Positions 34,233 to 42,826 of a stretch of DNA of 64,000 bases are shown here, in pieces. Under the pieces are notes generated by a model. That model saw only the letters and a program-made list of their open reading frames with translations, searched no databases and had not been told where the DNA came from. Made by a program: the position numbers and the translations under genes. Source of the stretch: Sphingosinicella sp. BN140058 (lineage in GTDB: Bacteria > Pseudomonadota > Alphaproteobacteria > Sphingomonadales > Sphingomonadaceae); contig NZ_CP035501.1 in NCBI RefSeq assembly GCF_004135585.1, positions 372,001-436,000 of the forward strand, in the 5' to 3' direction. Every line of letters starts with the position of its first letter. The stretch's first letter is position 1.

Positions 34233-37200
34233 ATGAACAAGGGGCTCAAGATACGTCCGGCGAGAAATGCCTGGCTCGGTGCATCGGCGGCTGCGCTGAT
34301 CGCGGGGATGGCGAGCCCGGGCTGGGCGCAGGAAGGCGCCGGACCGGTCGCGGCAGACCCGGTCGCGACCGATGCGCCGGCACCGAGCACGCCGGACGAG
34401 GAAGGCATCATCGTCACCGGCTTTCGCGCGTCGCTCAACAGCGCGCTCAACCTGAAGCGGAGCGAAACCGCGGCGATCGACACGATCGTCGCCGAAGACA
34501 TCGGCAAATTCCCCGACAGCAACCTTGCCGAGTCGATGCAGCGCATTCCGGGCGTCTCGCTGGCGCGCGGCGATGGCGGCGAAGGCCGAAACATCTCGGT
34601 GCGCGGTCTCGGCGCCGGTTTCACCCGCATCCGCATCAACGGCATGGAAGGCACGTCGCAGACCGGCTCGTCCGACATTTACGGTGCCGGCAATTCCGGG
34701 CGCAGCTTCGATTTCAACGTCTTCCCGTCCGAGATCTTCTCGTCGCTGACCGTGCGCAAGACGACTTCGGCGGATGTCGAGGAAGGCTCGCTCGGCGCCA
34801 CCGTCGATCTGCGCGCGCCCAAGCCGTTCGACTACAAGCAGGATCTGGTGCTGAGCGCGACCGCGCGCGGGGTCTACAACGAGCTCAGCAAGAAGGTCGA
34901 TCCGCGCGCGTCGCTGCTCGTCTCCAAGCAATTCGGATCGTTCGGGATCCTCGGCTCGCTCGCTTATACCAGCCGCAACATCCGCGAAGTCGGCTATTCG
35001 GCGGTGGACGTCCTATCCTCCACGCTGGGCGGCAACCAGCTCGGCACGGGCGCGGCCGCCCAGCCCTTCTGCACGCCGATCGGAGTCACGCCGATTAGCC
35101 CCTCGCCCGTCGCACAGGCGGCCAAGGGTGCCACCGCGACAATGTGCAGCACGAACAATCCGCGCACCGGCAGCGTCGCCGCCTACAACACGATCATGGC
35201 GCTGCGCAGCGCCGCGGCGCCCAACACGCCGGGCAGCGGCGCCTTCTTCCCGCGCATCCCGCGTTTCGTGAACTCGGAGCAGGACAACAAGCGCTACGCC
35301 GCATCGCTGACCCTGCAATGGCAGCCGAGCGACGACACCGACATCTCGATCGACGGCCTGTTCTCCCGCTACGACGTCACCCGCCGAGACAATTACATCG
35401 CCGGCCTGTCCTTCGGCCGCAACGTCAACAATAACGGCCAGCCGATGGTGTCGGTGCGCGACATCGAATTCGACCAGAACGGATCTTTGGTCTACGGACT
35501 GTTCGACGGCGTCGACGTTCGCTCCGAGGGGCTCGAGGACCATTTCGTCTCGACCTTCAAGCAGGTCAATCTGAACTTCAAGCACCGGTTCAGCGATGCG
35601 TTCGTGATCGACGGCATGTTCGGCGTGTCGCGATCGCTGTGGGACGGCAAGGAGCGATTGCAGACCTTCATCGACGCGATCGACACCGACAGTTTCGTGA
35701 TCGATTATCGTGACGGCAAGACCGTTCCGACGATCGGCTTCGGCTTCGACGTCTCCGATCCGACCAATTTCGCCTATGCGCCTGCGCTCGCCGACGGCAC
35801 CGTGCTCGGCGGCTTCAGCACCCAGGGCAAGCCGTCGCGCAACGTCATCGACAACAAGACGTTCGAGCTCAACGGCACCTATGAGGTCGCCGACGGCTTT
35901 TCGATCAAGGTCGGCGGCCAGTGGCGCGAGGGCGACAGCCGCGCCCGGACCGCGGCGCTCTATCTCGGCCAGAACCTCACCCAGATGCTGCCGGCGGGAA
36001 CGACGCTCGCCAGCATCACCCGTCAGATCGAAGGGGTGGACAAATTGTTCGGCATGGGCGCGCCGGCGAGCTGGGCCTCGGTGGATGCCGACAAATGGCG
36101 CGAGACGTTCGGATTCCCCGACAGTTTCGACTTCTGCACCACCGCCGATTGCGGCAGCGGCACCTCGCAGATCCGCGAGCGCGTGAAGAGCGCTTACGTG
36201 ATGGTCAATTTCGACACGCGCGATTTCCTGCCGATCCCGGTGCGCGGCGATCTCGGCGTTCGCTACGTCCACACCGATCAGCGTTCGGTCGGCTACCTGT
36301 CCCGCGCGCTGGCGACCAGTCCGACCGGCGTGACCGCCGTCGCCAACGAGGTGAACCGCTCGTACGAGGATTGGCTGCCGTCGATGAACCTGGTGTTCGA
36401 GTTCACGCCGAGCCTGCTCGGGCGACTGTCGTTCGCCGACGTCATGTCACGTCCCGAATATGGCCCGCTGACGCCCAGTTCGGCGTCGATCACGGCGACC
36501 ACCCGCAACGGCACCGCCAACAATCCGTTCCTGGATCCGATCCGCGCCACGACCTTCGACGCCTCACTGGAATGGTATTTCCGACCCGGATCCCTGCTGT
36601 CGGTCGCCTATTTCCACAAGGACATCAAATCGTTCATCCAGACCGCATCGAACCAGATCCCGTTCAACCAGCTCGGCTTGCCCGACGAATTGCTGAACGG
36701 CACCAACTCGGTGCCCACGGACATCTTCACCATCCGGCAGCCGCTCAACACGCCCGGCGGCCCGCTCAAGGGCGTCGAGGTCAACGCCCAGGTTCAGCTC
36801 GATTTTCTCCCCGGCTTGCTGTCGAACTTCGGGATCCTCGCCAATTACACCCACGTCACCTCGAAGATCGACTACATCCTGCAGTCCGGCGGCACCTACA
36901 ATGCCGATCTCGTCGGCCTGTCCAAGGACGCGGCCAGCGGCACCCTGTTCTACGAGGATGATCGCTTCAGCATCCGCGCCACGGCAAGCTATCGCGGCCC
37001 GTATATTCGCGGCATCATCGGTGCGAACGGCAACGATTATCAGGGCAATCGCGGCAACACCTTCGTCGACGCCTCGGCCTCCTACAATCTGACCAAGAAC
37101 TTCAAGCTGATCCTGGAAGCGCAGAATCTGACCGACGAGCGCAACAGCCTGTTCATCGACAGCGCCCGTACCGACACCCTGTTCGAGACGCGGATCGGCC

Positions 37201-37235
37201 GGACCCTCACCTTCGGGGCCAATTTCCAGTTCTAG
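34233..37235 (+). CDS. TonB-dependent outer-membrane receptor (Xanthomonas/Caulobacter type)
   Basis: 1000 aa. The signal peptide is residues 1-33, ending SPGWAQ, then a TonB box-like EEGIIVTGFRASL (about residues 56-68). The plug domain has IPGVSLARGDGGEGRNISVRG and SIFSS/LTVRKTTSADVEEGSLG-type segments (here EIFSSLTVRKTTSADVEEG). The rest is a 22-strand beta-barrel ending in GRTLTFGANFQF with a terminal aromatic. The size and the SLNSALNLKRSETAAIDTIV segment fit the TIGR01782 group, which imports saccharides, siderophores or other nutrients; the substrate is not readable here. AGGAGAGG lies 6 bases before ATG 34233. The usual partners (tryptophan halogenase, SapC, sugar enzymes) are absent next to it. 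Confidence 0.93.
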   Translation: MNKGLKIRPARNAWLGASAAALIAGMASPGWAQEGAGPVAADPVATDAPAPSTPDEEGIIVTGFRASLNSALNLKRSETAAIDTIVAEDIGKFPDSNLAESMQRIPGVSLARGDGGEGRNISVRGLGAGFTRIRINGMEGTSQTGSSDIYGAGNSGRSFDFNVFPSEIFSSLTVRKTTSADVEEGSLGATVDLRAPKPFDYKQDLVLSATARGVYNELSKKVDPRASLLVSKQFGSFGILGSLAYTSRNIREVGYSAVDVLSSTLGGNQLGTGAAAQPFCTPIGVTPISPSPVAQAAKGATATMCSTNNPRTGSVAAYNTIMALRSAAAPNTPGSGAFFPRIPRFVNSEQDNKRYAASLTLQWQPSDDTDISIDGLFSRYDVTRRDNYIAGLSFGRNVNNNGQPMVSVRDIEFDQNGSLVYGLFDGVDVRSEGLEDHFVSTFKQVNLNFKHRFSDAFVIDGMFGVSRSLWDGKERLQTFIDAIDTDSFVIDYRDGKTVPTIGFGFDVSDPTNFAYAPALADGTVLGGFSTQGKPSRNVIDNKTFELNGTYEVADGFSIKVGGQWREGDSRARTAALYLGQNLTQMLPAGTTLASITRQIEGVDKLFGMGAPASWASVDADKWRETFGFPDSFDFCTTADCGSGTSQIRERVKSAYVMVNFDTRDFLPIPVRGDLGVRYVHTDQRSVGYLSRALATSPTGVTAVANEVNRSYEDWLPSMNLVFEFTPSLLGRLSFADVMSRPEYGPLTPSSASITATTRNGTANNPFLDPIRATTFDASLEWYFRPGSLLSVAYFHKDIKSFIQTASNQIPFNQLGLPDELLNGTNSVPTDIFTIRQPLNTPGGPLKGVEVNAQVQLDFLPGLLSNFGILANYTHVTSKIDYILQSGGTYNADLVGLSKDAASGTLFYEDDRFSIRATASYRGPYIRGIIGANGNDYQGNRGNTFVDASASYNLTKNFKLILEAQNLTDERNSLFIDSARTDTLFETRIGRTLTFGANFQF

Positions 37236-37351
37236 CGCTCCGGTTCACAGCCTGCTTCCCGATCTCAGGTCGGAGCTGACCGCCGGACCTGGAGATGACC
37301 GAGCTATGGTGGGCCGAGAAGCACCGGTGCGTCCGCCACCAGGTCGGTGGG

Positions 37352-37558
37352 TCAGCGCGCGCGGTGGATGCGACGGCTGCGGTGGACGTGCCAGAAATGG
37401 CGGGCGAGCTGGATCATGATGATCACGGAGGCGATCGCGATCAGCGCGGATTCGCCGCTCGATCCGTCCTCCGCCTCATGCGCGGCGGCGGACAGGCCGA
37501 TGAAGGGCATGACCAGCAAGGCCAATCCGGTGACGATCTGGTCCACTGCGTTGTTCAT
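37352..37558 (-). CDS. Small hypothetical membrane protein
   Basis: 68 aa: MNNAVDQIVTGLALLVMPFI at the start, then an acidic loop (HEAEDGSSGES) and a second hydrophobic helix ALIAIASVIIMIQLARHFW with a His/Arg-rich tail. Two transmembrane helices are predicted. No family is recognised. GCGAGGAG precedes the ATG at 37558. The frame continues upstream, but without hydrophobic or conserved content. Confidence 0.6.
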   Translation of the reverse strand: MNNAVDQIVTGLALLVMPFIGLSAAAHEAEDGSSGESALIAIASVIIMIQLARHFWHVHRSRRIHRAR

Positions 37559-38410
37559 CGCGTGCTCCTCGCCTGCCCTGCCTTTACCAAAGAAACGCAC
37601 GCGGCGTCCATGGGTGCCGCGGCGGCCGGGACGGACCCGTCCGTTTCGGCCCGAACTTCCCGGGCGGCGGCGAGACACCGCCGCCACGCGCGGATGGAGA
37701 GACGAGCAGACCCGCGCGACTTCGTTTGCTAGCGGCGCTTGCACGAAGTTGCGCCGGGGTCGCGCCGCTTCGCCACATGCCGGAAGACCAGCCCGCCGCG
37801 CGCCTGTCCGGCGTGATGCTCAGGCCCACTTCGCGTTGGAAGAGTTCGCGACACAATTCCATCCTCTTGGGCGTTCTGCAGCAGGCCTGCGACGACCGTA
37901 TTGACCGATATTACGGTTGATTTTCAAACGGCATCGTGCGGCTCGGCGAACCTGCACTGAGCGGTGTCTCCGATCCCGTCGCACCCGGCGGCGGACCGGC
38001 GGCGATATGGAACGTGCGCCCTTAGCGCGCCAAATCGCAAGCCGGCCGCCGGTCGGTATTCTGTTCTTGTCCGATCCTGTGCCTTCAAGGAAGGGCATGC
38101 CCGCGGCAGAGGAATTGCCCGCCCCCGGCGATGGCTCAACGAGTTCGCACGCGGAAAGCAAGCGGCGGAACATAACAGGAACGGCAGCCCGGGTCAATCT
38201 TCAAATGCGCTGAACTCAAGAGTGCAGTCCTTCGTTCGCCGGGATGTTAGCTCCCGCCACGGCGGACCTCCTGCGCCCGACCAAACGAATGGCAGCTAAG
38301 CTCCCACAAAGCCGACATCGAAGCGTCAGCGAGACGAAGGTCCGCTCCTGACCTGCAAAGCGGCGCCGCTCAGGACCTGCGGTGGACCACGATCGGAACC
38401 CGCGGGACAA
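37559..38410. other. Gap of about 850 bases with no convincing gene
   Basis: Several overlapping open frames exist on both strands (for example minus 37820-38197 and plus 37917-38213), but none has a ribosome site, a recognisable domain or normal amino-acid composition. The stretch 38240-38400 loosely resembles the dispersed repeat described at 39126-44113 (ACGAAGGTCCGCTCC at 38333-38347) and may hold a decayed copy. It may contain gene remnants. Confidence 0.4.
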
Positions 38411-38487
38411 TGGCCCGCTCCGAGGGATTCGAACCCCCGACCCTCAGGTTCGAAGCCTGATGCTCTATCCGGCTGAGCTAGGAGCGG
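38411..38487 (-). tRNA. tRNA-Arg (TCG)
   Basis: 77 bases. The acceptor CCGCTCC pairs with GGAGCGG, the discriminator is G and CCA is encoded at 38413-38411. The D-arm is TAGCTCAGCCGGATAGAGC, the anticodon stem is CAGG/CCTG with loop CTTCGAA (anticodon TCG), and the T-loop is TTCGAAT. Confidence 0.95.
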
Positions 38488-38678
38488 TAGCCGGCACCCT
38501 AATCCGGATGGCGGTGCGGCCGCAAGGAGGGCGCTGGTGCGGAGCCCCGCACCTCCCCGGCGCTCGCCGTTCCGAGCTGCCGGGGCGGTGTCTGTTATTG
38601 GATCCTTTGCAGACTTTCGGACGCGGCATGGTGACGAAGTTCGCTACAGCCGGAAACGACCCATCCCGGACGTTGCTG

Positions 38679-39095
38679 TCATGACCCCGAAGGCTCCCGC
38701 GCTACTCGTCGCGCGAGGTGCCGAAGGCGCTGGTTCGCCCAAGGCGCGGCAGCGACCTTGCCCAGGTGAGGTTCCAATTCTCGTTGGTCGGCCTCATCCA
38801 AGCCTGGAACCCACTGGAGCGCGAGCTCGGCCCAATAAGCCGATAGCGACAGAGCCGCCCGAACTACCTTCCATAGCGGAAAGGGTTCACCGCCAGCCTC
38901 TCTAAAAGCCCCGCGAACGTCATCGAGGCGGTTCTCCAATAGACCGACCGCCCTCCAGTATTCCGCATCATTCAGGCCCGAGCACTGGCCTCCGCCGCAG
39001 ATCTCCCAACCACCGGATTGTGCAGGCCGGATCGCCAAGTCGTTTCCGAAGGAGATTGCGGGAGGCTCGGCCGATGCGCGTAATGGGAAGGTCAT
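38679..39095 (-). CDS. Hypothetical protein
   Basis: 138 aa, cytoplasmic, no recognised family. The composition looks like a real globular protein: GWEICGGGQCSGLNDAEYWR in the first third, then an amphipathic helical part RAVGLLENRLDDVRGAFREA and LWKVVRAALSLSAYWAEL. The ATG at 39095 nearly abuts the divergent plus-strand region. It lies in the repeat-rich accessory stretch. Assigned on composition and length only. Confidence 0.5.
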   Translation of the reverse strand: MTFPLRASAEPPAISFGNDLAIRPAQSGGWEICGGGQCSGLNDAEYWRAVGLLENRLDDVRGAFREAGGEPFPLWKVVRAALSLSAYWAELALQWVPGLDEADQRELEPHLGKVAAAPWANQRLRHLARRVAREPSGS

Positions 39096-39125
39096 GGAGC
39101 GAAGCTACTCGCTTGATCCACTCGG

Positions 39126-39277
39126 TCAACGTCGCGTTTCCACCCTGCCCGGCTGTTCGGGTAGCGCACCGACGCCGGTCACGGCTACGTCCGGTTTCAC
39201 GAGGCAGGCAGACGATCGCGCCGACGCGCGATCAGATCGGGACGGTCGACCCGGTCCGACCCGTTGCAGCCGTGCGG
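39126..39277 (+). repeat. Dispersed repeat, copy 1
   Basis: Contains AACGTCGCGTTTCCACCCTG, CCCGGCTGTTC and CTACGTCCGGTTTCACG with CAGGCAGACG, ending in CCGACCCGTTGCAG. See the finding for the family consensus. Confidence 0.6.
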
Positions 39278-39300
39278 CCGTTAAGGCATACGGGAGTGCA

Positions 39301-39840
39301 GTGGGTCTTCTGCGAGTTGGGGGTCGTATCTTGAGTAATTTTCTTGGCGCACGGCTGATGCTGTTAGCGGCTTTGGTCGGATGCGGCGGAGTGGCCTCTG
39401 GGCAGGTGGCCCCGAAGTCTCCAGTTCACGTCACAGTGAACGGGGTGCTGTTTCTGTGTCCGCAGCTCGTTCAGCATGGGAGCGCTCCCGCTGAGCCCGA
39501 ATTAGCTAAACTTGGATTTCAAACTTCTATCGGAAGCGGCGAAGGCTCGCTTCAGTTCGATGCGATTGAGAACAGCCGCAGCATTTTGAACGTCCGGTAC
39601 GAAACCGCCGATAGACGTTGCATCCTCAACTACGCTGGTGCCGGCTATGAGCAAATCTCCGGAGTCGTGCGGGATACGGTCGTCAAAAATGGCCTGAAGC
39701 GGCTCACCGGCGGAGACAAGGATGGCGCCAAGGCCGATGTTTTTGAAGGACGCGTGCCGGGGCGCGCGAACACAGCTAGAGTGATCGTCATCGAAAACTA
39801 TACTGATCGATCGGCAGCCATTAGCTATTCAGAGCGATGA
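39301..39840 (+). CDS. Hypothetical secreted or lipid-anchored protein
   Basis: About 179 aa. The N-terminus contains a hydrophobic segment ARLMLLAALVGCGGVASGQ, a signal peptide or possible lipobox (LVGC). The mature part has SPVHVTVNGVLFLCPQLVQH, FDAIENSRSILNVRYETADR and a C-terminal AKADVFEGRVPGRANTARV. No family is recognised. The start is uncertain: GTG 39301 has GGGAG 4 bases upstream; TTG 39331 and ATG 39358 are alternatives. Dispersed repeats flank it on both sides. Confidence 0.55.
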   Translation: MGLLRVGGRILSNFLGARLMLLAALVGCGGVASGQVAPKSPVHVTVNGVLFLCPQLVQHGSAPAEPELAKLGFQTSIGSGEGSLQFDAIENSRSILNVRYETADRRCILNYAGAGYEQISGVVRDTVVKNGLKRLTGGDKDGAKADVFEGRVPGRANTARVIVIENYTDRSAAISYSER

Positions 39841-39907
39841 CGGTGGTCCGCCGCCGCGGCGCGACTCACGATGCAAGTCCACTTCGGTTTTGATCGGACC
39901 TGCAGCC

Positions 39908-40056
39908 GAATGTCTCGAATCGACCCGATTTCGCTGTTCCCGGCGCGATCACCTGGCGACCTGACGAAGGTCCGCTTCCGCGCGGCACCCTGCCGTTCGC
40001 CGTCGGCGTGCGTCGTGTGGGGATCTAGGACGTGCTTCGACCCGTTACAGACGTAG
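39908..40056 (+). repeat. Dispersed repeat, copy 2
   Basis: Contains AATGTCTCGAATCGACCCG, GCTGTTCCCGGCGCGATCA, then ACGAAGGTCCGCTTCCGCG and CTGCCGTTCGCCG, ending CGACCCGTTACAG. Confidence 0.65.
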
Positions 40057-40087
40057 GATGCGCCGCGAGGGGGGTGCTAGGTTCGCA

Positions 40088-40411
40088 ATGATGTGCTACT
40101 CGCTCATCATGCGATCCGTGTTTCTCGAAGGTATTGCGAGCGAAGAATTGGCGCTCCATGGGCTTTGTGCCGAGTTTCCCGATCAAGCGGCTTTTTCAAC
40201 GAAGGTGGTCTTCGATCCTGACGGAAAGAACGCGATCGGGTGGCTCTACGTCGGAGAGGAAGATGAGCCGGATGAACAGTTGGGACCATTTCTGATCCAA
40301 GCCGACTATTCGGGGCGGCACTGGAATTTCGATGCGAAGGAGGTGGTCGTAGAGGCGCTGCGTCGCGTCCAGGCGCGAATTGGCGGTGAACTTCGAGACT
40401 ACGGAAACTGA
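40088..40411 (+). CDS. Hypothetical protein
   Basis: About 107 aa, soluble and acidic, with MRSVFLEGIASEELALHGLC, KVVFDPDGKNAIGWLYVGEE and a C-terminal helix AKEVVVEALRRVQARIGGEL. The WLYVGEEDEPDE segment looks like a beta-hairpin followed by an acidic loop. No family is recognised; starts at 40091 or 40109 are also possible. Repeats lie immediately before and after it. Confidence 0.5.
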   Translation: MMCYSLIMRSVFLEGIASEELALHGLCAEFPDQAAFSTKVVFDPDGKNAIGWLYVGEEDEPDEQLGPFLIQADYSGRHWNFDAKEVVVEALRRVQARIGGELRDYGN

Positions 40412-40420
40412 GCCTCTTTT

Positions 40421-40561
40421 CGTCCGTCTTCCACTCGAATGAGCTGTCCCCGCCGGCAATGGACGCGGCGGCCAATGTCCGCTCCCGCGCGGCAGGCTGA
40501 CCTTCGCGCCGGCACAAGGCCAGATCGGGGCAGAAGGCCGGCTGCGACCCATCTCGGACAT
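40421..40561 (+). repeat. Dispersed repeat, copy 3
   Basis: Contains CGTCCGTCTTCCACTCG, CCAATGTCCGCTCCCGCGCG, GCAGGCTGACCTTCGCGCCG and CTGCGACCCATCTCGGACAT. It cuts into the minus-strand gene remnant at 40562-40663. Confidence 0.65.
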
Positions 40562-40663
40562 AGCCTGTTGCATACCTTCCGCGACTATTCCCGTAACGGA
40601 TTTATCGTAGCCGCGGTTATAGGAATCCATCGCTAGTATGGCCAGAAACAGATCGTCTTTCAT
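40562..40663 (-). pseudogene. Truncated gene start (MKDDLFLAIL... remnant)
   Basis: About 34 codons of good-looking coding sequence, MKDDLFLAILAMDSYNRGYD then KSVTGIVAEG, begin two bases after the stop of the upstream gene. The coding character ends abruptly where dispersed repeat copy 3 begins; the frame then reads on through repeat sequence to 40196 by chance. The N-terminus resembles, from memory, the start of longer alphaproteobacterial proteins beginning with AILAMD-YNRGYG; this is unverified. Read as a remnant of a gene co-transcribed with 40666-41415, with its body lost. Confidence 0.5.
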
Positions 40664-40665
40664 GT

Positions 40666-41415
40666 TTATATTTCCGTACTGAAATTACCGGGGCCAACGG
40701 CCCCCTTTAAATCGTTAAACCTCGTTGGCTCATAAGGCTTGCCATCGACCTTCCAGTGGTTGCGCCTATACTTGCTCAGCCATGGCAGGCGGGTCGAAAT
40801 GGATCTCGTCACCGGATCTTCGACTATTTGGATCGTAATTCTTCGGAGCTTGACGCCGTCGCCGAAATACGCCCCAAGGTCGCTGGCATCGAGTTGACGA
40901 ACCGATGACGGCTTTGCCGGATCGGCGAACACGACCATCAGAGGGTAGTCGGAGGGGCCCAGCACAGCTGAAGCGCGTTGACGCTGAAGGCGATCGATCC
41001 AGGCTTTATAGTCCGGCGAACCCCCGCCCGCTTCTCTCGTCGGCCTATTCAACTCCTCGAGAAAAGCCTTGAGCGGAACATGAACCGCATAGTCTCCATC
41101 CATAGGCTTCGCCGTCAACGCGAACAGAGTTTTCCCGTCCGCCAGGTCCACGGCGACGGCTTCACCGCTCATGTCAAACGTAACACGCCGCCCGAAGTCC
41201 CAGATGGGCGCTTCGATGACCCGGACCTCGATCACGCTCGAGCCTGAACGAAGTCCCGCCGGCGTATCAACCTCGACAGCCAATCGGTACCGGAGAGCAT
41301 GTGTTCGATAGATAAGCGCACAGGAAGCAAGAAGAGCTGCGCAGACGATCATCAGCAAGCACAAACCCGCACTTCGGATTGCACGGTCGGAACTCGGGGC
41401 TGGATCAAGCTTCAT
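40666..41415 (-). CDS. Hypothetical membrane-anchored or lipoprotein
   Basis: 249 aa. An N-terminal hydrophobic helix, GLCLLMIVCAALLASCALIY, contains a lipobox-like LASC, so it is either lipidated or anchored. The body has VEVDTPAGLRSGSSVIEVRV, IWDFGRRVTFDMSGEAVAVD and VVFADPAKPSSVRQLDASDL, a beta-rich pattern. No family is recognised. AAGAGGTGAT precedes ATG 41415. The gene remnant at 40663 starts two bases after its stop, so the two formed a coupled pair before the second was truncated. Confidence 0.65.
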   Translation of the reverse strand: MKLDPAPSSDRAIRSAGLCLLMIVCAALLASCALIYRTHALRYRLAVEVDTPAGLRSGSSVIEVRVIEAPIWDFGRRVTFDMSGEAVAVDLADGKTLFALTAKPMDGDYAVHVPLKAFLEELNRPTREAGGGSPDYKAWIDRLQRQRASAVLGPSDYPLMVVFADPAKPSSVRQLDASDLGAYFGDGVKLRRITIQIVEDPVTRSISTRLPWLSKYRRNHWKVDGKPYEPTRFNDLKGAVGPGNFSTEI

Positions 41416-41552
41416 ATCACCTCTTGAATGCACCGCCTCTTAAATAGGATAGGCAAGATTCGACAACTTTCCGTGTGTGCAATGTAAAGTTCTTGATGCC
41501 GAGCGCCTCGCACTGGGAAACAGGCATCGGCGGCGTTGGGTGGAGTGCCAGA

Positions 41553-41816
41553 TCAACACGCACCAGCGTTGCCGCAAATAACAATGTCGGGCTTCGTAAA
41601 GTTTTCGGTGGCGTCCCGAAGCTCCTCGACGACCTCATCCAGAAGCGGCAACTCCACAGCTGGATTTGACTGCTTTGCCCTCTCAAGAGCCTCGTCCGCT
41701 TCGACCAACAGCGTCGCTACCAGCAGCCAGTCGTATGAGTCCAGCGTCGCGCGTTGGGCCAACAAGTCGTGCGCTCGCTGAGCGGCCTCTGAGGCTCTAT
41801 GAAAAGTGTCGCTCAT
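41553..41816 (-). CDS. Small hypothetical helical protein
   Basis: 87 aa, MSDTFHRASEAAQRAHDLLA, then DWLLVATLLVEADEALERAK and LLDEVVEELRDATENFTK: mostly amphipathic helix, soluble. The composition is coding-like, but no family is recognised and the ribosome site is weak. Another minus-strand frame overlaps it (41417-41686) and was judged a shadow. Confidence 0.45.
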   Translation of the reverse strand: MSDTFHRASEAAQRAHDLLAQRATLDSYDWLLVATLLVEADEALERAKQSNPAVELPLLDEVVEELRDATENFTKPDIVICGNAGAC

Positions 41817-41849
41817 CGGGGCAATGATGCCCCGGTGTGTCGGGTTCAG

Positions 41850-42000
41850 CAATGTCGCTTATCCGCCTTCCCCGGCTGTTGCCGGCGCCATTACTCCACT
41901 CGGCAGCCAATGTCCGATCTCGCGCTCGCAGGCTGACATTCGGCGCCGGCGTGTGCCAGACCGAGACGGTCGCCCGGGCCTATGCGTCGCCGTCTTTCGT
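41850..42000 (+). repeat. Dispersed repeat, copy 4
   Basis: Contains AATGTCGCTTATCCG, CCCGGCTGTTGCCGGCGCC, CCAATGTCCGATCTCGCGC and GCAGGCTGACATTCGGCGCC. It is directly followed by copy 5 in the same orientation. Confidence 0.65.
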
Positions 42001-42028
42001 CACTCTCATGCCGGAAGGCTAATCCGAC

Positions 42029-42175
42029 GAATGTCGGACTTCCACCCGATTCAGCTGTTGCCGGCGCGATCTCAGGCCGCGGCGGCGAACGTCCGGTTGC
42101 GCGCGACAGGCCGACGTTCGTGCCTTGTCGCGCTTGCCCGCGCTCCTACAGCCGCCTGCGACCCAGAGCGGACCT
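42029..42175 (+). repeat. Dispersed repeat, copy 5
   Basis: Contains AATGTCGGACTTCCACCCG, GCTGTTGCCGGCGCGATCT, CGAACGTCCGGTTGCGCGCG, ACAGGCCGACGTTCG and CTGCGACCCAGAGCGGACC. It is among the best-preserved copies and reaches the stop of the next minus-strand gene. Confidence 0.7.
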
Positions 42176-42576
42176 TAGGTGTGAGCCTTCAACTCAGCCA
42201 GAGTCCCTTGGAGGCACGGAATTCCATCCCCTGAACATTGGGCGGCGAGAGCAATCTCGCGCCTCATCCGGTCCAAGTCGCTGCATCCGTGACCAGCTGC
42301 GAAGTTAAAGAGAAACAAGGGCTGTGGGTTCAGACGCCTGACCACGGCCACGTCTCGTAGAAGCACGCCATAGCCGACGCGCTTGTCGCGCCAGAGCCAT
42401 TGACCGTCGGACATTTCCTGCGCGTAGAACACCAGCTTCGGCGCGTAAGGAACAGGCGATGGCCTCAACGACGTTGCGAGCTGCCATCCCGACCGGAGCG
42501 GGCAATCGCCGCCTGAACAGCAGGCGAGGGCCGCGAAGAAAACGGCGGCTAGTGTCCAATTCCCCCAAGTTCTCAT
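42175..42576 (-). CDS. Hypothetical small exported protein
   Basis: 133 aa. The N-terminus MRTWGNWTLAAVFFAALACC is a lipoprotein-like or Sec signal. The mature part has SGWQLATSLRPSPVPYAPKL, VFYAQEMSDGQWLWRDKRVG and FNFAAGHGCSDLDRMRREIA with several Cys. No family is recognised. It sits between two dispersed repeats, and its last bases abut copy 5. Confidence 0.55.
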   Translation of the reverse strand: MRTWGNWTLAAVFFAALACCSGGDCPLRSGWQLATSLRPSPVPYAPKLVFYAQEMSDGQWLWRDKRVGYGVLLRDVAVVRRLNPQPLFLFNFAAGHGCSDLDRMRREIALAAQCSGDGIPCLQGTLAELKAHT

Positions 42577-42595
42577 TCACCGACGATGGCGCAGC

Positions 42596-42740
42596 TAACG
42601 TCCACTTTCCACCCTTCCCGGCTGTTCCCGGCGCGATCGACCGGCGCGGCGCGCAAGGTCCGGTTACACGCGCCAGGCGAAGTCGGTCTGGCCTAGGGCC
42701 GCGCCGGACGCCTACAGCGCGAACCGACCCGAAGTCGAAC
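42596..42740 (+). repeat. Dispersed repeat, copy 6
   Basis: Contains AACGTCCACTTTCCACCC, CCCGGCTGTTCCCGGCGCGA, GCAAGGTCCGGTTACACGCG and CCAGGCGAAG, ending CCGACCCGAAGTCGAAC. Confidence 0.65.
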
Positions 42741-42826
42741 CTCCCGTCTGGGGCCCAGAAGTTGGAAAGCGGAGCACCCTCACAAGTGAGCCGGGCGTCT
42801 CACCGATCGACGTAGTACATCAGATG

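Noticed and set aside
38411..38487. tRNA-Arg as attachment site of a genomic island
   Set aside because: No second copy of the tRNA 3' end and no integrase are seen, and the accessory stretch lies on the 5' side of the tRNA, not the usual 3' side.
40196..40663. Full 155-codon gene on the minus strand
   Set aside because: Only the first 34 or so codons look coding; the rest reads through dispersed repeat copy 3 and antisense to the gene at 40088-40411, so it is listed as a remnant.
41417..41686. Minus-strand frame of 89 codons overlapping 41553-41816
   Set aside because: It is in a different frame from the more coding-like 87-residue protein, with no ribosome site or recognisable feature.
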